A DNA stretch of 64,000 nucleotides from an uncultured bacterium (lineage in GTDB: Bacteria; Hydrothermota; Tepidihabitantia; Tepidihabitantales; DTDR01). The first letter of the stretch is position 1, and every line of letters starts with the position of its first letter. The stretch is from the NCBI GenBank assembly GCA_938040315.1, contig CALHQW010000007.1, positions 16,902 to 80,901 on the forward strand, read 5' to 3'. Shown here piece by piece: positions 36,297 to 45,700 of the stretch. The translations under genes and the position numbers were made by a program. A model generated the notes under the pieces. That model saw nothing but the letters and a program-made list of their open reading frames with translations, did no database searches and had not been told where the DNA came from.

Positions 36297-37512
36297 ACTC
36301 TATATTAAAACTTTGGGTTGTAAAGTCAATTATGCTGAAAGCGAAGGATTAGCAAATTTTTTTAAAAATCAAGGTTATGAAATTGTGAAAGATGAAAAAG
36401 AAGCAAATATTATTTTACTTAATACCTGTGTGGTTACTAAAGAAGCGGAAAAGAATTCTCTTAAATTTCTAAATCGTTATAAAAAGCAAAATTATCAAAT
36501 CATTCTCACTGGTTGTCTAACTCCTCTCTTAAAGAAAAGACAATTTTCCGAAAATGGACAGATAAAAATTCTTTCCTTAGAAGAAAAACAAAAAATTGTT
36601 GAGGGTGAAAGTCTTTTACCTTTTCGTCGTCGGGCTTTCTTAAAAATTGTTGATGGTTGTGATCACTTCTGCCATTACTGTTTAGTGAGTAGAATTCGGG
36701 GAAAAATAAGAAGTAGAGATGAAGATGGGATAGTTAAAGAATGTGAGAGATTGAGAAATTTGGGAATTAAAGAGATTGTCCTTTGTGGAATAAATTTAGG
36801 ACTTTATGGCAAAGATATTGGCACTTCTTTAGAAAATTTACTTTCTCGTTTAGCAAAGGAAATCAAAAATGTGCGATTTAGACTTTCCTCTTTGGAAGTA
36901 GATACAATTTCTGAGGAACTTTTATTGTTAATGATTAAACTTGCTAAAGAGGAAATTTTATGTCCCCATTTCCATTTACCTCTCCAATCAGCCTCTGACA
37001 AAATTTTAGAAAAAATGGGAAGGCGATATCGGATTAAAGAATATGAAGAAATATTAATGAGAATAATAGAAAATCTACCAGACGTTAATATTGGCTGTGA
37101 TGTAATGGTTGGTTATTTAGGAGAGGAAGAAGAAGACTTTTTAATCACCTATCGATTTTTAGAAAAAATGCCTTTTGGTTATTTTCATGTTTTTCCCTTT
37201 TCTCAAAGACCCCTAACTCCTCTTTATCAATTGAAAGAAACTATTTCGGAAAAAGAAAAAAAACGGAGATTAAAAATCTTGATAGATTTAAGAAGAAAGA
37301 AAATAAATGAATATTGCCAAAAATTTTTTAATCAGGTGCGAAAGGCAATTTTGATTGAAAAGGATATTTATTTAACAGATAACTATTTAAATGTTAAAAT
37401 TTTAAATAATTTTAATAATTTCCGCGAAGAGATTCATATAAAAATTAAAGACTTTTATGTAAAAGATAAAAATTTCCCAATTTTGATTGGCGAAGAATTT
37501 AAAGGAGGATAA
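36289..37512 (+). CDS. mtaB: MtaB-type tRNA (t6A37) methylthiotransferase, radical SAM
   Basis: This protein of about 407 residues has the MiaB/MtaB layout: an N-terminal UPF0004 domain with C11, C47 and C76 holding one 4Fe-4S cluster, then the radical SAM site C124-x3-C128-x2-C131 (CDHFCHYC). SRIRGKIRSR and HFHLPLQSASDKILEKMGR follow. It converts t6A37 to ms2t6A37 in ANN-decoding tRNAs. A GTG at 36289 overlapping the rpsA stop gives VNKLYIKTLGCKVN, matching the family start; the longer upstream frame is inside rpsA. The C-terminal TRAM domain looks short. Confidence 0.88.
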   Translation: MNKLYIKTLGCKVNYAESEGLANFFKNQGYEIVKDEKEANIILLNTCVVTKEAEKNSLKFLNRYKKQNYQIILTGCLTPLLKKRQFSENGQIKILSLEEKQKIVEGESLLPFRRRAFLKIVDGCDHFCHYCLVSRIRGKIRSRDEDGIVKECERLRNLGIKEIVLCGINLGLYGKDIGTSLENLLSRLAKEIKNVRFRLSSLEVDTISEELLLLMIKLAKEEILCPHFHLPLQSASDKILEKMGRRYRIKEYEEILMRIIENLPDVNIGCDVMVGYLGEEEEDFLITYRFLEKMPFGYFHVFPFSQRPLTPLYQLKETISEKEKKRRLKILIDLRRKKINEYCQKFFNQVRKAILIEKDIYLTDNYLNVKILNNFNNFREEIHIKIKDFYVKDKNFPILIGEEFKGG

Positions 37513-37513
37513 A

Positions 37514-38446
37514 ATGGTTTATCTTTTAATTTTATTAAATTTTCTCTTTTTAAAAGAAGTAAAAATTGCCTATGTGGATATGGATAAAATTTTGAAAGAG
37601 TATCAAGGAGCCAGCGAGGTTTTAAGTCAATTGCGGAAAGATATTGACCAATGGGAAAAAGAGGCTGATTCATTAAAAAATCTGCTTAATAAATCAAAAG
37701 AAGAATTAGAAATAAAGAAATTGATCCTTACCGAAGATGGTTTAAAAATTGAGATGGAAAAAATAAAGGAGATTAGTGAGAGGTATAATAATTTTCTTTA
37801 TGAAATATGGGGCAAAGGTGGTCGTTTAGAAAGAAGGCAGAATGAACTTATAACTCCAGTAGTAAAAAAAATTAGTGAAGTAATCCAAAAGATTGGAGAA
37901 AGTGAAGGTTTGACAATTGTTTTTGATGCTAGTGCTGCCAAAGTTTTATATGCTGAGCCTGGTTTGGATATTACCGATTTAGTATTAGGTGAATTAAACC
38001 GAGAATATGCTAAAAAGGAAGGAAAAATTGTAAAAGAATTTTTGGTAGGTGTTCTACCAATTTACGAAACCGAACCTCGAGCAAAAGAAGGAAAATTGGG
38101 TGATTATTTTTATAATAATTTAATTGCTTTTTTAAAAAGAAATCCCAATATTAAATTAATTAATGTGGAAGATATTGAAAATGCCTTAACAAGGCATAAT
38201 CTTAAAAGGGATGATAAAATTGAAAGGAATATAGCCTTTCTTATCGGTCAGGAACTTTCTTTAGATTATATTATTTATGGTAATGTTAGCCACACTGGTA
38301 AGAAAATTATTTGTGAAACTAAAATTATTGATATAAAAAATAATACGGATCTTTCTGTTGGTAAAGCCGAGGGAGGCAACAAAGAAGAAACTTTAGCAAA
38401 ATTAAATGACCTTATCGGTCGGGCTTTTTATCGGTTAATAAGATAA
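37514..38446 (+). CDS. OmpH/Skp-like protein with extra C-terminal LpoB/CsgG-like domain
   Basis: This 310-residue protein begins with a weak signal peptide (MVYLLILLNFLFLKE). A Skp/OmpH domain follows (about 16-165; IAYVDMDKILKEYQGASEVL, long coiled coil, then ITPVVKKISEVIQKIGESEGLTIVFDAS), as in periplasmic chaperones of outer-membrane proteins. Residues about 180-310 form an added domain (YFYNNLIAFLKRNPNIKLINVEDIENAL; LDYIIYGNVSHTGKKI; IIDIKNNTDL), similar in pattern to LpoB/CsgG/TolB-N folds. Skp normally ends before this. The position before lpxD is the standard place for skp. Start at 37514 follows AAAGGAGG. Confidence 0.72.
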   Translation: MVYLLILLNFLFLKEVKIAYVDMDKILKEYQGASEVLSQLRKDIDQWEKEADSLKNLLNKSKEELEIKKLILTEDGLKIEMEKIKEISERYNNFLYEIWGKGGRLERRQNELITPVVKKISEVIQKIGESEGLTIVFDASAAKVLYAEPGLDITDLVLGELNREYAKKEGKIVKEFLVGVLPIYETEPRAKEGKLGDYFYNNLIAFLKRNPNIKLINVEDIENALTRHNLKRDDKIERNIAFLIGQELSLDYIIYGNVSHTGKKIICETKIIDIKNNTDLSVGKAEGGNKEETLAKLNDLIGRAFYRLIR

Positions 38447-38447
38447 A

Positions 38448-39077
38448 ATGTCAAATTCTTTTATTTCTGATAAAGCCCAGATTGCTCACAATGTTTTGAT
38501 TTATCCTTTTACTTATATCGGCGAAAATGTTTTTATTGATGAAAATACAATAATCTATCCCTTTGTCTGCATTTTGAGAAACACAAAAATTGGTAAAGGT
38601 TGTCGGATTTTTCCTGGTGCCTTAATTGGTTTTGATGGTTTTGGTTATGAAAAAAAGGGAGAAGAGTATTTTTTTATCCCCCATAATGGCTGGGTAATTA
38701 TTGAGGATAATGTTGATATTGGTCCTAATGTGACGATTGCTCTGGCAAAAGAAGGTGAGACCCGAATTGGTAAAGGGACAAAAATTGATGCAATGGTTCA
38801 TATTGGTCATAATGTAAAAATTGGTAAGAATTGTATTATTATTGCTCAAGTCGGAATTGGTGGTAGTGCTAAAATTGGCGATAATTGTATTCTCGCAGGA
38901 CAGGTGGGAGTAAGAGACCATTGTGAAATTGGCGACAATTCAATTATCTATGCCAAATCAGCAGTCTTTAAATCAGTACCTAAAAATAGTAAATATTCTG
39001 GCATTCCTGCCCGACCCCATTTTTTAAATCTAAAATATTGGGCAAAACTTTTAAAAGATGTTTCAAAAAACGATTAA
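38448..39077 (+). CDS. lpxD: LpxD-like UDP-3-O-acylglucosamine N-acyltransferase, short form
   Basis: This 209-residue left-handed beta-helix acyltransferase has many hexapeptide repeats. LpxD signatures are GFDGFGYE, IPHNGWVIIEDNVDIGPNVT, HIGHNVKIGKN (catalytic histidine region) and QVGIGGSAKIGD. LpxD usually has about 340 residues with an N-terminal uridine-binding domain, which is missing here; the start ATG lies 1 base after the ompH stop, so this is not a wrong start. It would add the second acyl chain in lipid A synthesis. The lpx neighbours support the role. It overlaps lpxC by 20 bases. Confidence 0.8.
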   Translation: MSNSFISDKAQIAHNVLIYPFTYIGENVFIDENTIIYPFVCILRNTKIGKGCRIFPGALIGFDGFGYEKKGEEYFFIPHNGWVIIEDNVDIGPNVTIALAKEGETRIGKGTKIDAMVHIGHNVKIGKNCIIIAQVGIGGSAKIGDNCILAGQVGVRDHCEIGDNSIIYAKSAVFKSVPKNSKYSGIPARPHFLNLKYWAKLLKDVSKND

Positions 39078-39834
39078 AAAAGAAGTTATTTTTCGAGGCG
39101 AAGGTATTTATTTTAAGGATAAAATTTTGGTAAAATGTTATCCCGCAAAGGCAGATTCGGGAATAATAATTAATAATCAAAAATTATCAATTGATAAAAT
39201 AACAAACGAAAACCACACAACTGTTTTTAACAATCAAGAAAATAAAATTTTTCTTATTGAACATTTTTTAGCAGTCCTTTTTTTATTAGGAATTGATAAT
39301 TTAATTGTAGAAATTTTTGGTAAAGAATTTCCCTTTTTTGATGGTAGTGGCAAGGATTATTATTTAAAATTAAAAGATTTAGTAGTTGATTTGGTTCCTC
39401 ATAAAAAAGAGAAGATAGAAATCAAAAAGAGTCTATTAATTTTTGATAATAATAGTTTTATTTTACTATTGCCTAATAAAGAATTTTCTTGTTTAGTAAT
39501 TACCAATTTTCCTCACTACCTTTTTTGGCAAATTTGTAAATTAAATAACAATTTTTTAGATATTATTTCTTCCCAAACACCGATTCCTACAAAAATTTTA
39601 AAAGAAGAAGATAGAGAATTTTTGAGAAGTTTGGGCTATTTTCCTTATCAAAATTGGTTTTTGGGCAATGGCAAATTTGTTTATCATAAAATGTTTGATT
39701 TATTGGGAAATTTGAAGATTTTAAATAAAGATTTAAAAACTAAAATTATTGCCTTTCGTCCTTCTCATCAATTAAATTTAAAATTAGTTAAAAAATTAGT
39801 AGATTTATCTAAAGGAGGAAAAAATGGATATTGA
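39058..39834 (+). CDS. lpxC: UDP-3-O-acyl-N-acetylglucosamine deacetylase
   Basis: This 258-residue zinc enzyme performs the committed step of lipid A synthesis. Recognisable motifs are FLIEHFLAVLFLLGIDNL with the first zinc histidine, FPFFDGSG, YHKMFDLLGNL (zinc H-x3-D) and the general-acid histidine in RPSHQL. It is about 45 residues shorter than E. coli LpxC (305) and quite diverged in between, but the active-site residues are kept. It is a separate gene from fabZ, unlike the LpxC-FabZ fusion common in Bacteroidota. Confidence 0.88.
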   Translation: MFQKTIKKEVIFRGEGIYFKDKILVKCYPAKADSGIIINNQKLSIDKITNENHTTVFNNQENKIFLIEHFLAVLFLLGIDNLIVEIFGKEFPFFDGSGKDYYLKLKDLVVDLVPHKKEKIEIKKSLLIFDNNSFILLLPNKEFSCLVITNFPHYLFWQICKLNNNFLDIISSQTPIPTKILKEEDREFLRSLGYFPYQNWFLGNGKFVYHKMFDLLGNLKILNKDLKTKIIAFRPSHQLNLKLVKKLVDLSKGGKNGY

Positions 39835-40270
39835 AAAGATTAAAGAAATTCTGCCCCATCGCTATCCCTTTTTATTTCTTGATAAAATATTAAATTTAGA
39901 AGAAAATAAAATAATTGCCTTAAAACAGATTACTTATAATGAATGGTTTTTTATTGGTCATTTTCCTGATTTTCCGATAATGCCCGGTGTTTTGATGGTG
40001 GAAGCAATGGCCCAGGCGAGTGGAGTTTTAATTTATAAAAATTTAGTAATAAAAGAAAAAGATTCGGTTCCTTTGTTTTTAGGAATTGAGAAAATAAAAT
40101 TTCGTAAAACTGTGAAACCAGGCGATACCTTAATAATTGAAGCGGAACTGAAAAATAAGATTAGCAATATTTTCAAAATTATTGGCAAGATTAAAGTAAA
40201 TGACCAAATTGTTTGTGAGGGAGAATTGATTTTGGGATTTGAGAAGAGAGAGAAGATATTACAAAATTGA
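39824..40270 (+). CDS. fabZ: 3-hydroxyacyl-ACP dehydratase FabZ
   Basis: This 148-residue hot-dog-fold dehydratase has KEILPHRYPFLFLDKIL, the catalytic histidine in FIGHFPDFPIMPGVLMVEAM (with the following glutamate) and KFRKTVKPGDTL. It dehydrates 3-hydroxyacyl-ACP in fatty acid synthesis and competes with LpxA for the same substrate, which explains the lpx context. An AAAGGAGG precedes its ATG, within the end of lpxC. Confidence 0.95.
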   Translation: MDIEKIKEILPHRYPFLFLDKILNLEENKIIALKQITYNEWFFIGHFPDFPIMPGVLMVEAMAQASGVLIYKNLVIKEKDSVPLFLGIEKIKFRKTVKPGDTLIIEAELKNKISNIFKIIGKIKVNDQIVCEGELILGFEKREKILQN

Positions 40271-41052
40271 GAAAACTTTCTCCTTGGGCAAAGATATCAA
40301 AAAAGGCAATAATTGAAGAAGATGTAATTATCCATCCTTTTACTTTAATTGAAGATAATGTGAAAATCGGCAAAGGAACCGAAATTTTTTCTCATACCGT
40401 AATTCTCAAAGGAACCGAAATTGGTGAAAACAATAAAATTTATTCTGGTTGCGTTTTAGGAGTTTTACCTTTTGATTTAAAATATCAAGGAGAAGATTCT
40501 TATTTAAAGATTGGTAATAATAATGTTATCCACGAAGGAACGACAATCTCTAGGGCAACAGGTAAAGGTGAGGCAACTGTTATTGGTGATAACAATTTTA
40601 TAATGGCCTATATCCATATCGCCCATAATTGTAAAATTGGCAATAATAATATTATTACCAATCATACTCAGATTGGTGGTCATTGTGAAATCTTTGATTA
40701 TGTAAATATTGGTGGTAATTGTGGAATCCACCAATATGTAAGAATTGGCAGTTATAGTTTTGTTGGTGCTTTCTCTTATTTAAAAAAAGATTTATTACCT
40801 TTTATGATTGGCGAAGGGAATCCTTTTAAAGTTTATGGAATAAATACTATTGGACTTTTAAGAGCAAATTTTGATAAGGAAAAGATCGCAATTTTAAAAA
40901 AATTATATCGGATTATCTATCGCTCTAAATTTAATTTCTCTCAAGCAATTAATTATATAAAAGATAATTTACCAAAGATTCCCGAAATTGAATTGATTAT
41001 TGAGTTTATTAAACAGACAAAAAGGGGAATCTGTTTAAGAACTTATAAATAA
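40267..41052 (+). CDS. lpxA: UDP-N-acetylglucosamine O-acyltransferase LpxA
   Basis: This 261-residue beta-helix acyltransferase performs the first step of lipid A synthesis. Hexapeptide repeats run through residues 10-185. Family motifs are NVIHEGTTISRATGKGEATVIGDNNFIM, YIHIAHNCKIGN with the catalytic histidine, and GNPFKVYGINTIGLLRANF. The C-terminal helical domain is complete. A TTG start (40267) overlaps the fabZ stop. It closes the cmk-to-lpxA run. Confidence 0.94.
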   Translation: MRKLSPWAKISKKAIIEEDVIIHPFTLIEDNVKIGKGTEIFSHTVILKGTEIGENNKIYSGCVLGVLPFDLKYQGEDSYLKIGNNNVIHEGTTISRATGKGEATVIGDNNFIMAYIHIAHNCKIGNNNIITNHTQIGGHCEIFDYVNIGGNCGIHQYVRIGSYSFVGAFSYLKKDLLPFMIGEGNPFKVYGINTIGLLRANFDKEKIAILKKLYRIIYRSKFNFSQAINYIKDNLPKIPEIELIIEFIKQTKRGICLRTYK

Positions 41053-41081
41053 TTGACTTTTAAAAAGTTTTAATTTATAAT
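41053..41081 (+). promoter_or_regulatory. Promoter of the C25 peptidase gene
   Basis: TTGACT (41053-41058), a 17-base spacer and TATAAT (41076-41081). Unlike the leaderless genes, this one leaves about 28 bases of leader with a perfect AAAGGAGGTGA at 41103-41113 before the ATG at 41116. Confidence 0.75.
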
Positions 41082-41115
41082 ATTTTATGAATTCTCAAAT
41101 TGAAAGGAGGTGAAA

Positions 41116-42711
41116 ATGAAAGTAAAAAATATTCTTATTATATTTATATTATTTTTTGTTAATCTTATTTTTGCTGGTCATATTATTAAAGAATTCTCTT
41201 TTGAGAAAATTGATTTTAAGAAAATTGACAATTATGACTGGATTAATCTGGAAGGTTGTGATGCTCACTTAGAAGAGGTTGGCAAACCAATAATTCCTTT
41301 CAAAAATATTAATATCTTAATTCCACCAAGTGCGGAAATTAGTTCCATTGAAATTTTAGAATTAGAAAAAAAAGAACTTCCGGGTAATTATTATCTCTAT
41401 CCTGCTCAAATGCCCAGACCAATTTCTGAATATGATAAAGAATATCCCTTTATAATTGACCGAGAATTTTATGAAACAAAAGAGGAATATCCAAAGGAGA
41501 TATATAAAATTATATCAAGCGGAAATAAATCCGGGTTTCGGATTGGCGGAATTTTTATTTTCCCATTACATTATATACCAAAGGAAAGAAAATTAATTCT
41601 CTATTCTAAGATAAAGATAAAAATTAATTATGAAGAAGGAAAATATGATATTATTAGGTTAACAAAAAGTCAGCGAGATTTATTCGCTCAGGATTTGAAA
41701 TATTTGGTAATTAATCCGGAAGATATTGATAGATTTTCGCCACCATTAAGGATAAGTGATAATCCAGATATTGATTATGTTATTTTAACTGATACCAATT
41801 TAGTCTCGGCTTTTATTCCATTAAGGAATTGGTTAAGGAAGACAGGTTTATGGGCAGAGATAAGAACTACCCAATGGGTTAATAATAATTATTCAGGAAG
41901 GGATTTGCCAGAGAAAATAAGAAATTTCATTAAAAATTATTTTCACACACAAGGTTTAAAATATGTTTTATTAGGTGGTGATGGTGATTATAATAATCCG
42001 ATTGTACCAACAAGACAAGCAGGTCCTTTGACAGTAAGCGGGTATACAAGATTTATTGCTTGTGATTTATATTATGCGGATTTAGATTGGTCTTGGGACG
42101 GAAATAATGATAACCTGTTTGGCCAATTGAAATTTGATACAGTGGATTTATATCACGATATATATATTGGTAGAATTCCGGTTGAAAATACCAATCATAT
42201 AAACAATTTTATAAATAAATTATTTAGATATTTAAAAACGCCAGACACTACTTATCAGAAGAAACTTCTTTTGCCAGCTGCGTTCCTTTTCTCAGGTTAT
42301 AATCATATGCAGTCGCAAGACAGTATTGAAAATCTAAGTCCAAGTGATTGGATAGTTAGAAAGATTGACCAAGGAACAAATGATGCAAGGACTTATGAAG
42401 TAAGGGATTCAATAAATCAGAAATTCCATTTTGTCCATCTTGTTGCCCATGGAAATTATGCAGCAAGTTGGATATCTTCTCAACCTCAATACCATAGAAA
42501 TTACACTGGTCAACAAACAAACACCAATGCTTTATGTATAATAAATGCTATCTCTTGCATGCCCGGTGCTTTTGATTCAGCAGTTTCACCTTCCTGCCTT
42601 GCCGAATCAGCGTTAAATGCGCCAAACGCAGCAATTGGTGTGATAATGAATACCAGATTCGGTTTTGGGCAACCACCTGCTATGGGTCCTTCGGAACGTT
42701 TGGATGGTTAG
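41116..42711 (+). CDS. C25 (gingipain-type) cysteine peptidase, N-terminal part up to a frameshift
   Basis: Residues 1-20 are a signal peptide (KNILIIFILFFVNLIFAG). A propeptide region and the caspase-like C25 domain follow. The catalytic pair is H445 in LVAHGNYAASW and C481 in NAISCMPGAFD; DYVILTDTNL, VLLGGDGDYNNPI and IYIGRIPV are other family motifs. The frame stops at TAG (42709-42711) in the middle of GPSERLDG, exactly where C25 domains continue as (R)FYDHFF, and that continuation is present in the +1 frame. Removing one T at 42708/42709 would restore one protein to 46180. So this is either a sequence error or a broken gene. Confidence 0.8.
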   Translation: MKVKNILIIFILFFVNLIFAGHIIKEFSFEKIDFKKIDNYDWINLEGCDAHLEEVGKPIIPFKNINILIPPSAEISSIEILELEKKELPGNYYLYPAQMPRPISEYDKEYPFIIDREFYETKEEYPKEIYKIISSGNKSGFRIGGIFIFPLHYIPKERKLILYSKIKIKINYEEGKYDIIRLTKSQRDLFAQDLKYLVINPEDIDRFSPPLRISDNPDIDYVILTDTNLVSAFIPLRNWLRKTGLWAEIRTTQWVNNNYSGRDLPEKIRNFIKNYFHTQGLKYVLLGGDGDYNNPIVPTRQAGPLTVSGYTRFIACDLYYADLDWSWDGNNDNLFGQLKFDTVDLYHDIYIGRIPVENTNHINNFINKLFRYLKTPDTTYQKKLLLPAAFLFSGYNHMQSQDSIENLSPSDWIVRKIDQGTNDARTYEVRDSINQKFHFVHLVAHGNYAASWISSQPQYHRNYTGQQTNTNALCIINAISCMPGAFDSAVSPSCLAESALNAPNAAIGVIMNTRFGFGQPPAMGPSERLDG

Positions 42712-45700
42712 GTTTTATGACCATTTTTTTACAAGAGATTCTGTAAGATTTTCTCCTTGTCATCAATCTTCAAAAGAGATTTATAGAAATCGTGCTTTTC
42801 CTTCGCCCTACTTAGATTCAGCAGTTTGGCGTTGGTGTTATTATGAGTTAACCTTATTTGGTGAACCATCAATGTTAATGTGGAAAGATTATCCAAAAAG
42901 AATGGTGGTCTATTTCCCAACTACTATACCCAGAGGAACTCAGGTATTTTCTTGCACAGTTAAAACAGTTACTGGTTTACCAATAGAAAGTGCTCATGTA
43001 AATCTTTGGAAAGGAAGCGAAGTTTATCAAAATGGTGTAACCGACGCTAATGGTGTAGTTAATTTTAATATCAATCCAACAGATAGTGGTTATATGTATG
43101 TCACCGCAATTAAACCAAATTATATTCCTTATGAAGATTCCAGCAAAGTTATTTTAATTTCTTATGATGTAGCAGTTACGCAGATTATTTCGCCAACCGG
43201 AATTATTGATTCTGGTGCTGTAATTACGCCCCAAGCAAAGATTAAGAATTTTGGCATATATCCAGCAAATTTTTCTGCAACTTTTAGAATTGGCACCTTT
43301 TATAATCAAACGGTTAATTATAATAATTTACCACCGGGTGATTCAGTAGTTTTAAATTTTCCAAATTGGCAGGCAAATCAAAGGGGGAGCCATACTGTTA
43401 AATGCACAGTTGCTTATACTAACGACCAAATTCCAGAAAATAATTCATTAACCGATTCAGTTTTTGTTAGGGTTTTAGATGTGGCGGTTTTAGAAATTAT
43501 TTCACCAACTGGCATAATTGATTCAGGAAGTAATGTTATTCCCCGAGCAAGAATAAAAAATTATGGTAATGTTAATTCTTCTTTTAATGCCCAATTTAGA
43601 ATCGGCACATTTTATAATCAACAACAGAATGTAAATCTCAGTCCTGGCGAAGAAAAGGTTATTAATTTTCCCAATTGGCAAGCAAATCAAAGAGGAAATC
43701 ATACTGTGAAATGTACGGTGGCTTTAAATGGTGATAGAATTCCTAATAATAATTACCAACAAACAAATGTTTTTGTAAGAGTAATAGATGTTGGAGTTAC
43801 TCAGATTGTTTCACCCCAAGGTAATATTGATTCTGGAGTAGTAATAACACCGCAGGCAAGAGTAAAAAATTATGGAAATGAAAATAGTAATTTCAAAGTG
43901 AAATTTAGAATTGGTAATTTCTATTTAGATTCTTTAACAATTGGTCTTGCTCCGGATAGAGAGACATTACTTAGTTTCACTCCCTGGGAGGCAAACCAAT
44001 TAGGAACTCATATTGTAAAATGCACAACCCTTTTAACAAATGATCTTAATCCTTATAACAATTATTTAACAACACAAGTAACCGTTGGATATAAAGATGT
44101 GGGCATTATCCAGATTAATACGCCAGCAGGTATTATTGATTCACCAGGAACAATTACTCCGCAAGTAGTTGTAAAAAATTTTGGTATTTTACCTGTTAGT
44201 TTTCCTATCTATTTCAAAATAACCGGTCCAAGTTCTTATTTCAATTCTCAAACGGTTTTAAATTTAATGCCTAATGAAGAAAGGCAAATTAATTTTGCTT
44301 TCTGGCCAGTTGGTTTGCGTGGTGATTATTTGGCTACTTGTTCCCTTAATCTTTCGGGTGACCGAAATCCAAATAATGACAAACTGGATACTACTTTTAA
44401 TGTTCAGGTTAAAGATGTTGGTATCTTATCAATTTTATCACCAAAAGGAATAGTAGATAGTGGCGAAGTTATAACTCCTCAAGTAAGAGTGAAAAATTAT
44501 GGTTCGGTTAATTTATCCTTTACCACAATATTAAAAATTCCACCAATTTATAATGATAGCCAAGAAATCAATTTGAATAATGGTGAAGAAACAACATTAA
44601 CATTTAATAACTTTGTCTGCGATACAATTGGTCTTTTTATTGTCAATTGTAGTTTAAGGATTAATGATGCAAATATTTTGAATAATGAAAAAAGAGAGAC
44701 ATTATTTATTGCTGGTGTCGGCGAAAGGGATGTTGGTGTTTTAAGAATTATTGCTCCCTTATATTATGCGGTTAGTGGTGAAATAAAACCACAAGCAGTT
44801 GTAAAGAATTTCTCACCAACCTATCAATCTTTTAAAGCATTCTTTAAAATTGTTGATAGCACAAATAATAATATTGTCTATTTTGAATCCACTTTAGTTT
44901 TTAATTTAGCACCCAATTATTCCAAAGATATTGCTTTTTCCAATTGGCGCGCCCAGGTTGGGTTATATTCTTTAACCTGTTCAACTTATATTCCCGAAGA
45001 TGTTAATGGTTTTAATGATGTAATAAAAGGATATGTTAAAGTTGAACCATCTTTACCTGAGCATTGGAATTTATTAAGAGGTTTGCCATTAGGTTTATAT
45101 TCTAAAAAAGTAAAAGGTGGCGGTGCTTTAACATTTTTAAAACCCAATTTTATCTATGCCTTTAAAGGTAATAAAACAGTAGAATTTTATCGTTATGATA
45201 TTACCACTGGTTATTGGGAAAAGAAAGCCGATATTCCTTATGCCTTGGATAAGAGAAAACCCGTGAGCAATGGCGGTGCCTTAACTTCTGATTTAGAAAG
45301 ATATGTTTATGCAATAAAAGGTAATAATACCTTAGAATTTTGGCGTTATGATGCTATTAATGACCAATGGGAAAGACTACCGGATATTCCATTAGGAAGT
45401 AAACGGGTTAAAGACGGTTCTGGACTTGCTTACGTGAAAAAGGGAGATAGTTCTTTTGTTTATCTCTTAAAAGGAAGCAAGACAAATGAATTTTACGCTT
45501 ATTATATTGAAGGTAATATTTGGTTGAATAAAGAACCAGCTCCCTTTGGACCAAGTAATAAACCCTTTAATAAAGGAAGTGCCATAACTTTTGATAATAA
45601 AGAAAATATTTACGCCATAAAAGGTGGTTATTTTGAATTCTTTGCCTATAATATTAATACCGGCCTTTGGGAAAGAAAGGCTGATTTACCAATGTTTTAT

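Noticed and set aside
38622..38921. 99-codon frame on the minus strand inside lpxD
   Set aside because: It is a shadow of the hexapeptide repeat coding sequence with unnatural composition (N, T and I rich) and no start signal.
39058..40270. Assignment to Bacteroidota on the basis of T9SS-type domains
   Set aside because: lpxC and fabZ are separate genes rather than the LpxC-FabZ fusion common in Bacteroidota; a deeper FCB or candidate lineage fits better, though without certainty.
42697..42715. Programmed +1 frameshifting in the C25 gene
   Set aside because: The GGT-TAG-G context is not a known slippery site, and P-site re-pairing from GGT to GTT would be poor; a sequence error or mutation explains it more simply.
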